Origin: Pontimicrobium sp. SW4
GTDB taxonomy: Bacteria; Bacteroidota; Bacteroidia; Flavobacteriales; Flavobacteriaceae
Direction: 5' to 3'
DNA length: 64,000 nt
Assembly: GCF_039954625.1 (NCBI RefSeq)
Contig: NZ_CP157199.1
Location: 3,100,001 to 3,164,000 of the forward strand
Both the position numbers and the translations under genes were made by a program. Shown here piece by piece: positions 55,433 through 59,749 of this stretch; position 1 is the stretch's first letter; each line of letters starts with the position of its first letter. Below the pieces are notes generated by a model. That model was not told where the DNA came from, searched no databases, and saw nothing but the letters and a program-made list of their open reading frames with translations.

Positions 55433-55621
55433 TCATCTTTTTTTGTTTTTAACTCTTTGCCAAAAAGAAGATTTCTTTTCATAATTTCCGATGGCATTTA
55501 TTTTAGAATTGTCCATCTCTTTAAATTCTAAGATTCTTTTTCTTTTCTCTTTTTCTTTGATGTGTGTTCTAATTACTAAAGCAATTGAACTAATAACTCC
55601 TATTATTAAATATGTTTTCAT
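55433..55621 (-). CDS. Small single-membrane-span protein
   Basis: 62 residues: one N-terminal hydrophobic helix (YLIIGVISSIALVI) then a strongly basic, helical cytoplasmic part (HIKEKEKRKRILEF, FWQRVKNKKR). No known domain. Codon use is like the neighbours. It may be real, but short length keeps confidence low. Confidence 0.5.
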   Translation of the reverse strand: MKTYLIIGVISSIALVIRTHIKEKEKRKRILEFKEMDNSKINAIGNYEKKSSFWQRVKNKKR

Positions 55622-55641
55622 AACTCACATGTATTAAACAT

Positions 55642-55743
55642 AACAAATCTATTATATTAAGTGGTTTGGAACGATTATAAATGACAACATAAGTAGAAAT
55701 CAAAACAAATCTATTGCATTAAGTAGTTCATAACGATTAAAAA
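55642..55743. repeat. Imperfect 40-bp direct repeat, period 62
   Basis: Two copies (55642-55681 and 55704-55743) share 33 of 40 bases by eye, including AACAAATCTATT, ATTAAGT and AACGATTA. They lie between the small membrane protein gene and the terminators of the SPFH gene. Confidence 0.7.
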
Positions 55744-55756
55744 CTATTAAAGAGAA

Positions 55757-55818
55757 AACCTCACTATTTCTAGTAAGGTTTAAAATAAAAAATGCGCTAG
55801 TTTTATACTAGCGCATTT
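55757..55818 (-). terminator. Two tandem terminator hairpins after the SPFH gene
   Basis: Nearest the stop codon: stem AAATGCGCTAG/CTAGCGCATTT (55818-55808 with 55800-55790), minus-strand tail TTTTTT. Next: AAACCT-ACTA/TAGT-AGGTTT (55781-55757, one mismatch) followed by TTTTCTCTTT. Confidence 0.8.
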
Positions 55819-55828
55819 AAACACCCAC

Positions 55829-56929
55829 TTATTTTCCAGAGAAAATCTCTTTCAATTGTGTTACAACACCTCCATTGCCAGAGATTGTGATTTCACCAAT
55901 TTTCTCAGCGATTTTTTCAACATACTCCATTTCTTTTAGCTTGTACAGCATGTTATTCTCTTCCATCAACTTTGCCGTATTTAGCAAGCTACGTGTTGAA
56001 GCTGTTTCTTCACGTCTTGTAATAGTATTAGCCTGAGCTTTTTTTTGTGCGACTAAAACTTGATTCATAATCTCTTTCATATCTCCAGTTAAAATCACAT
56101 CTCTAATACCACAGCTTAAAACATTAACACCTAATTTTGATGCACTTGCCTTAACATCTTCAAATACTGCTTCCGCAATATTTTCTTTACGCTCTAGCAA
56201 TTCATCTAATGTGTAAGCACCAATGTAAGCACGTAATACTAATTGCATAGCAATGTATAACTGCTTTTCATAATCCTTGTTTTCTAGTAAAGCTTTTTCA
56301 ATATCTGTTACTTTATACTGTGTGTAAAAGTTGATACGAATTGCAGCTTTATCTTTAGTTAACAATTCTTGACCAGCAATTTCTAATTGCAACTGACGTA
56401 AATCAGCTTTAGCAATTTTAATTGTAGTATCGTTTCTCCAGAATCTGTATGTACCTCCATCTAGAGTTTTTGTATACACATCATCAACTAAAAGCACAGC
56501 TTTTTCGTAAGCGGCGACCTCAAAAGTTCTGATGTATTTGCTCAATTCATAATTACTGAATAATGATTTGTCAATTTTTTCAGTAATATAAATTTTGCTC
56601 AAATCGGCACGCACAAATTCACGTTTAATCAAACCCTTCCAGTACACGTAACGTCCAGCTGTTAAAACGGTTTTGAAGTTTCTTTTTTCGTAAACTAAAA
56701 CTAGCTCACTGTCTTTAACTTCAATAATGTCTAACATTGCTTCCAACATTTCGTCTTTTAGTAAGAGTTCTAAAGCTATTGGAGCCACAAAGGTATTTGC
56801 AAGGTCATACACCAACACACGCTCATTAAAACCAAGCCAGTGCTTTCCTTGAGTAATTACTCTTTTGTAATCACCTTTTTTGAATACCAATCCTACTTTT
56901 CCCGCATTAATTCTTACTCGTTTCATCAT
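55829..56929 (-). CDS. SPFH/band-7 (slipin-like) protein with three N-terminal repeats
   Basis: 366 residues. Residues about 170-310 are an SPFH domain (TKDKAAIRINFYTQYKV, AYIGAYTLDELLERKENIAE, LGVNVLSCGIRDVILTGDM, QKKAQANTITRREETAS). Unlike usual slipins there is no N-terminal membrane segment. Instead about residues 1-170 hold three similar modules: KVGLVFKKGDYKRVITQGKHW, ELVLVYEKRNFKTVLTAGRY, KAVLLVDDVYTKTLDGGTY (first one trimmed by a residue to GLVFKKGDYKRVITQGKHW). SPFH proteins form oligomeric scaffolds, and slipins occur in RtcB RNA-repair operons elsewhere. Here it is the last gene after the tRNA-like array. Confidence 0.85.
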   Translation of the reverse strand: MMKRVRINAGKVGLVFKKGDYKRVITQGKHWLGFNERVLVYDLANTFVAPIALELLLKDEMLEAMLDIIEVKDSELVLVYEKRNFKTVLTAGRYVYWKGLIKREFVRADLSKIYITEKIDKSLFSNYELSKYIRTFEVAAYEKAVLLVDDVYTKTLDGGTYRFWRNDTTIKIAKADLRQLQLEIAGQELLTKDKAAIRINFYTQYKVTDIEKALLENKDYEKQLYIAMQLVLRAYIGAYTLDELLERKENIAEAVFEDVKASASKLGVNVLSCGIRDVILTGDMKEIMNQVLVAQKKAQANTITRREETASTRSLLNTAKLMEENNMLYKLKEMEYVEKIAEKIGEITISGNGGVVTQLKEIFSGK

Positions 56930-56959
56930 TTCTAAATTTTAAATTAAACAATCTAATTT

Positions 56960-57001
56960 GTCCACTATGGACGTGGCAAAACCTGTAACGGAAGGGTTGC
57001 C
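56960..57001 (-). promoter_or_regulatory. Structured leader of the SPFH gene
   Basis: Two neighbouring hairpins 30-70 bases before the SPFH start: GGCAA...TTGCC with inner CC/GG (56975-57001) and GTCCA-CTA-TGGAC (56960-56972). No known riboswitch was recognised. They could be processing sites between array and mRNA. Confidence 0.4.
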
Positions 57002-57369
57002 AACTTCAACTTGTAATGACTAGTTCATTATTAATTGAAGTATATTTTTCAAACTTTTTTCATCATTAAAATAGTAGAAAGCAAATCATCTTTCTGGTGC
57101 GGAAATACTCATATTAATAGTGTCTATAATTAGTGTTAAGTATTGTGACAACAATATGAATCGATATTCAGATTTATACAATTCTCTTAATACAAAGCAG
57201 TAAAAATGTCTGCTATTAAAAATCAGTATTTCAAGGCACTTTCAAGACTGCTTTTATTGAACACTAATGTTTTATTAAAGCCGACTTGCTATCCACTATT
57301 TCTGTCATTTTTTTATTGAGCAGTGTGACAAACTGCATTGGCCATCAGTTTTAAAAGATGATGAGCTTT
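57002..57369 (-). other. Eroded tail of the tRNA-like array
   Basis: No credible ORF. One further tRNA remnant is visible: an anticodon arm GCAGT-TTGTCAC-ACTGC (57336-57320) with an Asp anticodon GTC, but no T-arm follows it. A weaker stem AGCAG/CTGCT lies near 57196-57214. The rest is A+T-rich and unassigned. Confidence 0.4.
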
Positions 57370-57459
57370 TTCAACCTGCATTATGAGTGCAGTGCTCTAA
57401 CCAGACTGAGCTACGAGATCTAACTTTAGTGACCTCGACAGGAATCGAACCTGTGCTTG
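57370..57459 (-). tRNA. Circularly permuted tRNA-like unit, anticodon CAU
   Basis: On the transcript the 3' part comes first: T-arm ACAGG-TTCGATT-CCTGT and acceptor strand CGAGGTC with A (57454-57430). A 9-base spacer follows, then the 5' part: GATCTCG, TA, D-arm GCTC/GAGC with GG, anticodon arm CTGCA-CTCATAA-TGCAG (57420-57376). GATCTCG pairs with CGAGGTC over all 7 positions (one G-T). All stems are canonical, but the linear order is swapped. Alternative: a tandem duplicate that lost both outer halves. Confidence 0.6.
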
Positions 57460-57529
57460 TGGACACTTTACAGAATGTCAACTGTTCTCTAGAACCAAAA
57501 TCTAGCGCGTCTTCCGTTCCGCCATATCC
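57460..57529 (-). tRNA. tRNA-like unit: Leu-like body, TTG anticodon
   Basis: Acceptor GGATAT pairs with GTGTCC (two G-T pairs; seventh position mismatched), discriminator A. The D-arm (GGCGGAACGGAAGACGC) is Leu-like. The anticodon arm CTAGA-TTTTGGT-TCTAG reads TTG (57498-57496), which would decode Gln. The T-arm is eroded to ACAG-TTGACATT-CTGT and lacks TTCGA. Probably non-functional in translation. Confidence 0.5.
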
Positions 57530-57533
57530 TATA

Positions 57534-57595
57534 TAAGGACAGTGGGATTCGAACCCACACGAACTTGAGTTGATTTTTGGTAATCAACAAACCTT
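57534..57595 (-). tRNA. tRNA-like unit lacking the D-arm
   Basis: Acceptor strand AAGGTTT (57595-57589) leads directly into an anticodon-type hairpin GTTGATT-ACCAAA-AATCAAC (57588-57569); there is no D-arm. A perfect T-arm GTGGG-TTCGAAT-CCCAC and TGTCCTT (four terminal acceptor pairs) plus A close the unit. Total 62 nt. The anticodon is ambiguous because the loop has 6 or 8 bases (CCA, Trp-like, is one reading). Confidence 0.5.
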
Positions 57596-57600
57596 CAAGT

Positions 57601-57673
57601 CTAGTTGAACATAAGACGAAATACATCGCTGCATCGTATTATACAATAGTGCTATACCGAAACACCCAACAAG
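57601..57673 (-). tRNA. Degenerate tRNA-like unit, loop TATAATA
   Basis: 73 nt: acceptor CTTGTTG/CAACTAG pairs at 6 of 7 positions. A weak D-arm contains CGG. The anticodon stem TATTG/CGATG is paired using wobbles, with loop TATAATA, where the invariant U33 is A. The T-arm is not well formed. Identity unclear. Confidence 0.35.
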
Positions 57674-57692
57674 ACCGCTTGATACTTTAGTG

Positions 57693-57764
57693 TGGAACAG
57701 ATAGGATTCGAACCTATACTTCAAAGTCCGTAGCTTTGAGTGCTTTCCATTACACCATGAGTTT
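57693..57764 (-). tRNA. tRNA-Arg(ACG)-like unit with broken acceptor
   Basis: Anticodon arm CAAAG-CTACGGA-CTTTG (anticodon ACG, 57731-57729) and T-arm ATAGG-TTCGAAT-CCTAT are perfect. The two acceptor strands AAACTCA and CTGTTCC do not pair at all, so it cannot fold as a normal tRNA. Confidence 0.5.
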
Positions 57765-57769
57765 AATTG

Positions 57770-57843
57770 TACTCCACCCAAGATTCGAACTTGGACTTAA
57801 CAGCGCTTAAAACTGTTGCCTCTTCCAATTGGGCTAGTAGAGT
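57770..57843 (-). tRNA. tRNA-like unit, anticodon TAA, short variable loop
   Basis: Acceptor ACTCTAC/GTGGAGT pairs fully (one G-T), discriminator A. Anticodon arm ACAGT-TTTAAGC-GCTGT (TAA, 57809-57807); T-arm CCAAG-TTCGAAT-CTTGG. TAA means Leu, but the variable loop is only about 5 nt, whereas bacterial Leu tRNAs have a long one. The D-stem is weak. Confidence 0.55.
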
Positions 57844-57849
57844 ATTAGT

Positions 57850-57920
57850 ACAGGAAGAGAGATTCGAACTCCCAGTTTCTCGATTCTAAGTCGAGTGCGT
57901 TTACCGTTTCGCCATTCCTG
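57850..57920 (-). tRNA. tRNA-Leu(TAG)-like unit, short variable loop
   Basis: Acceptor CAGGAAT/CTTCCTG has 6 of 7 pairs. The D-arm GGCGAAACGGTAAACGC is Leu-type, anticodon arm CTCGA-CTTAGAA-TCGAG (TAG, 57888-57886) is perfect, T-arm GGGAG-TTCGAAT-CTCTC. The long Leu variable arm is replaced by AAACT. The discriminator is T instead of the A needed by LeuRS. Confidence 0.55.
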
Positions 57921-57926
57921 CATTTG

Positions 57927-57999
57927 TTGAGATATTAGGAATCGAACCTAAACCCCTCGCCTTATGAGAGCGATGCTCTACCTATTAAGCTATATCTCA
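57927..57999 (-). tRNA. tRNA-like unit, anticodon CAU (Met/Ile2-like)
   Basis: Acceptor TGAGATA/TATCTCA pairs fully but begins with T1-A72, which is unusual; discriminator A. D-arm GCTT/GAGC, anticodon arm TCGCT-CTCATAA-GGCGA (CAT, 57966-57964), T-arm TTAGG-TTCGATT-CCTAA. Well-formed cloverleaf, no CCA. Confidence 0.6.
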
Positions 58000-58004
58000 T
58001 TTTG

Positions 58005-58076
58005 TACTCTATAAGGGAATCGAACCCTTGTCTTCTGGGAGAAAACCAGATGCACTAACCACTATGCTAATAGAGC
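58005..58076 (-). tRNA. tRNA-Glu(TTC)-like unit
   Basis: Acceptor GCTCTAT/ATAGAGT (G1-T72 wobble), discriminator A, D-arm GCAT/GTGC with GG, anticodon arm TCTGG-TTTTCTC-CCAGA (TTC, 58043-58041), T-arm AAGGG-TTCGATT-CCCTT. Well formed. Genuine bacterial tRNA-Glu usually has G1-C72 and discriminator G. Confidence 0.6.
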
Positions 58077-58084
58077 AGCTTTGT

Positions 58085-58154
58085 CTGAGAAGCAGGATTC
58101 GAACCTACAACCTTTCACTTCCAAAGCGAGTAAACAACCATCGTTATCTTCTCA
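58085..58154 (-). tRNA. tRNA-Pro(TGG)-like unit
   Basis: Acceptor TGAGAAG/CTTCTCA pairs fully. Anticodon arm CTCGC-TTTGGAA-GTGAA (TGG, 58123-58121) has one mismatch and one wobble; T-arm GTAGG-TTCGAAT-CCTGC. The D-arm is very short and weak (AAC-GATG-GTT). Confidence 0.5.
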
Positions 58155-58159
58155 GTTTT

Positions 58160-58219
58160 GCAGTACCGACGAGACTCCCTTCGACTGCGCTCAGGGTAAA
58201 CTTCTCATCTCTTGAACTG
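58160..58219 (-). pseudogene. Collapsed tRNA-Asp-like duplicate interrupted by a REP-like element
   Basis: 58160-58176 copies 58224-58240 of the Asp unit with two changes, and 58199-58206 copies its variable-loop side. The T-loop between them is replaced by a 20-bp palindromic element, and the D- and anticodon arms are mostly deleted. A decayed partial duplicate of the neighbouring unit. Confidence 0.6.
58177..58196. repeat. REP-like palindromic element
   Basis: CCCTTCGACTGCGCTCAGGG has complementary ends (CCCT/AGGG) and matches a short element I recognise as widely scattered in Bacteroidota intergenic DNA. It lies exactly in the T-loop position of the collapsed Asp-like copy. Confidence 0.65.
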
Positions 58220-58224
58220 CTTAG

Positions 58225-58297
58225 CAGTATCGACGAGATTCGAACTCGCAACTTCTCGGGAGACAACCGAGCGCTCTAGCCATTGAACTACGATACT
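58225..58297 (-). tRNA. tRNA-Asp(GTC)-like unit
   Basis: Acceptor AGTATCG/CGATACT perfect, discriminator G as AspRS requires. D-arm GTTC/GAGC, anticodon arm CTCGG-TTGTCTC-CCGAG (GTC, 58264-58262), T-arm GCGAG-TTCGAAT-CTCGT. Best-formed linear unit. A1-T72 is atypical, and position 37 is T rather than a purine. Confidence 0.65.
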
Positions 58298-58302
58298 GTT
58301 TG

Positions 58303-58386
58303 TGGGAACTGAAAGATTCGAACTTTCTTAGCATTTAAGCAACAGGTTTACAATCTGCACCAACTCTCCAACGTTGACGAGTTCCC
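58303..58386 (-). tRNA. tRNA-Tyr(GTA)-like unit
   Basis: First unit on the transcript. Acceptor GGGAACT/AGTTCCC perfect, discriminator A. Anticodon arm GCAGA-TTGTAAA-CCTGT (GTA, 58351-58349) has a mismatch next to the loop. A 14-nt variable region fits the class II Tyr type. T-arm GAAAG-TTCGAAT-CTTTC. No encoded CCA. Confidence 0.6.
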
Positions 58387-58389
58387 ATT

Positions 58390-58416
58390 AAATCGGCAAG
58401 ACAAGATTGCCGATTT
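58390..58416. terminator. Hairpin between the TPR gene and the array
   Basis: Stem AAATCGGCAA/TTGCCGATTT (58390-58399 with 58407-58416), 7-nt loop. The good T-run (TTTTTT) is on the plus-strand side. On the minus strand only TTT follows, so read-through from the TPR gene into the array is possible. It may act as a partial terminator, a processing stem, or a stop for antisense transcription. Confidence 0.5.
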
Positions 58417-58431
58417 TTTCTCCTTTCGTTT

Positions 58432-59013
58432 TTATAATAAATTATTTAACCGATTTCGGAACCAGCTTGTCTCTGGTTTGTCTACAGTTTCAGTTTTTTT
58501 GTTTTCGGCCTCTCGATTTATTTTATTTAAAACTTTTCGCTTTTTATTAACTCGAGAAATCACTTCATCAACATAATTAATAAAGTCATTATTCATACCT
58601 AAAAGCTTTGCATCATTTAAGGCTTTGTCGGCCTTATCTAACTCTAAATTAGCTTCAAACAAGCTTGCTTGAGTTAGTTCTATTCCAGCCTTATCAATTC
58701 CTTTTACTTGTCTCGCAAATTCAATTAATTTTTGAGCTTCTTCATAATCTTCATTATTTATTAAAAGTCTTATATAGTCTGGATACACATCAGGAATATC
58801 TAAACGACTCATCAAAGCTTTTTCGTAAAACTCTTTTGCTAACTCATAATCACCTAATTGTTCATTTTGTATTCTTGCCATTAAGCAAAGCGCTTTAACA
58901 CTTTTTGGATTGTATGATAGTGCATAGTTTAGTGCTTCTATCGCTTTTTCCAATTCATAAGGATATGCTTCAATGGCTCGGAATAAATAGTTGTTATATA
59001 AATTATTTTCCAT
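58432..59013 (-). CDS. TPR-repeat protein upstream of the tRNA-like array
   Basis: 193 residues, cytoplasmic. Helical tetratricopeptide-type repeats run from residue about 10 to 150 (ELEKAIEALNYALSYNPKSV, YELAKEFYEKALMSR, DYEEAQKLIEFARQ, LELDKADKALNDAKLLG). A basic linker (VNKKRKVLNKINREAENKKT) and a short amphipathic end (WFRNRLNNLL) follow. Such proteins mediate protein-protein contacts. It is the first coding gene after the attenuator and reads into the tRNA-like array and the SPFH gene. No closer family is recognised. Confidence 0.8.
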   Translation of the reverse strand: MENNLYNNYLFRAIEAYPYELEKAIEALNYALSYNPKSVKALCLMARIQNEQLGDYELAKEFYEKALMSRLDIPDVYPDYIRLLINNEDYEEAQKLIEFARQVKGIDKAGIELTQASLFEANLELDKADKALNDAKLLGMNNDFINYVDEVISRVNKKRKVLNKINREAENKKTETVDKPETSWFRNRLNNLL

Positions 59014-59105
59014 TTTCGTTTTATTAAATAGATTATTACTGTCTTAAATGCATCTTTTTAGGATGCTCTTAAAACTGATCAGATTGATGTACTCTTAAAA
59101 TTTTG

Positions 59106-59143
59106 GAATAAAAAAATCCGAAACAGTTTGTTTGCTTCGGATT
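59106..59143 (-). terminator. Attenuator terminator in the leader of the TPR operon
   Basis: On the minus strand stem AATCCGAA/TTCGGATT (59143-59136 with 59122-59115), then TTTTTTTATT. It starts 18 bases after the stop of the leader ORF. Its 5' arm CCGAAGC can instead pair with GCTTCGG (59178-59172 region) inside the leader ORF, giving an antiterminator. Confidence 0.8.
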
Positions 59144-59160
59144 CTTTTCTGGAAAGTTAT

Positions 59161-59238
59161 CTACAGAAAATACCGAAGCCTTGTAAATGACTCGAGGTCA
59201 TAACTTAAAGGTTGTAATGCTATCATATATCTTAGCAT
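59161..59238 (-). CDS. Leader peptide of the TPR/tRNA-like operon
   Basis: 25 codons, starting MLRYMIALQP and ending TRLRYFL. Six Leu codons use five different triplets (CTA, TTA twice, CTC, CTT, CTG) and three Arg codons are AGA, AGG and CGG; several should be rare in so A+T-rich a genome. GAAGCC just before the ATG can pair with GGCTTC (59180-59175) near the end of the ORF, and GCTTCGG there can pair with the terminator arm. A ribosome at the stop codon would cover that segment and allow termination; one stalled early would free it. Confidence 0.6.
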   Translation of the reverse strand: MLRYMIALQPLSYDLESFTRLRYFL

Positions 59239-59295
59239 GGCTTCTTGTTTTTAATTATTAATATTTTTTTGCAATAGTTATTTAAAACTGCGATG

Positions 59296-59326
59296 CAAAG
59301 ATGAAAACTATTTTTAAAAAAACAAA
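59296..59326 (-). promoter_or_regulatory. Promoter of the TPR/tRNA-like/SPFH operon
   Basis: On the minus strand TTTG (59326-59323), a 19-base spacer and CATCTTTG (59303-59296; one mismatch to TAnnTTTG). Start of RNA expected near 59289, about 50 bases before the leader ATG. Confidence 0.55.
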
Positions 59327-59510
59327 TAAAATTTTAATTTAATTTACTGAAAATCAATTAGTTATGTTTAAAATTAAACAAAGGAATTCCTGTCCGTTTT
59401 TTAACGGATACTTGAGTTTGTGTGCAAGTGTTTGTCTCCCAGTTGCTTACTCTTCAATGCTTAATATTTTAGTTTTTAAAAGTTATTTTCAAATTCTTTG
59501 ATTTTTTTCA

Positions 59511-59538
59511 TAAAAAAAGCGTCCAATTTCTTGGACGC
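59511..59538 (-). terminator. Strong intrinsic terminator
   Basis: Stem GCGTCCAA/TTGGACGC (59538-59531 with 59526-59519), loop of 4, minus-strand tail TTTTTTT. It ends either the AhpD-like gene transcript or a short RNA starting near 59700. Confidence 0.9.
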
Positions 59539-59578
59539 TCGTACTATTTATAGTTTTTGTGTTTAAATCATCTCTTAT

Positions 59579-59632
59579 TTAATGATTAAAAATAGATACA
59601 TAACGTCCTTGTCGTAGAAATAATTCATTCAT
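59579..59632 (-). CDS. Possible 17-codon mini-ORF in a short transcript
   Basis: Peptide MNELFLRQGRYVSIFNH. Within it GGACGTT (59608-59602) can pair with AGCGTCC (59539-59533) of the terminator arm (7 bp, one G-T), and a perfect hairpin CACTG/CAGTG lies upstream (59663-59646 region). The stop is 40 bases from the terminator stem, so the geometry is less convincing than in the next leader. Confidence 0.3.
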   Translation of the reverse strand: MNELFLRQGRYVSIFNH

Positions 59633-59704
59633 TCCTCGATAATCCCACTGGCAAAACAGTGATTTTGGTGCAATATGTACTATTGTGTTTTTCAATTCTA
59701 GCTG

Positions 59705-59737
59705 CAAATATGTGATTTTTATGCTATACAAAACAAA
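59705..59737 (-). promoter_or_regulatory. Candidate promoter of a short RNA
   Basis: CATATTTG (59712-59705; one mismatch to TAnnTTTG) with TTTG at 59737-59734 (spacer 21) or 59732-59729 (spacer 16); neither spacing is ideal. It would give an RNA of about 185 nt ending at the 59511 terminator. The stretch from there to 59330 holds only another small stem TCCGTT/AACGGA near 59393-59408. Confidence 0.35.
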
Positions 59738-59749
59738 TTTTAGTGCGAA

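Noticed and set aside
57584..57781. Minus-strand 65-codon ORF inside the array
   Set aside because: It runs through two tRNA-like units and a spacer; no conserved protein features.
58028..58279. Plus-strand 83-codon ORF across the tRNA-like array
   Set aside because: It is antisense to three tRNA-like units; its apparent protein is the reverse reading of repeated T-arms (RIRTYNLS, EIRTRNFS) and has no domain.
57370..58386. CRISPR array or simple tandem repeat as an explanation of the repeated TTCGAA blocks
   Set aside because: Repeats are only the T-loop; flanking sequences pair as tRNA stems and differ in each unit, and there are no equal spacers or cas genes.
57370..58386. Phage or plasmid tRNA cluster
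   Set aside because: No phage, integrase or plasmid gene is near; flanks are ordinary chromosomal genes. It remains possible as a distant origin but is not supported here.
59485..59520. Eleven-codon minus-strand ORF right after the 59511 terminator
   Set aside because: Too short and A-rich; most likely a by-product of the T-run.
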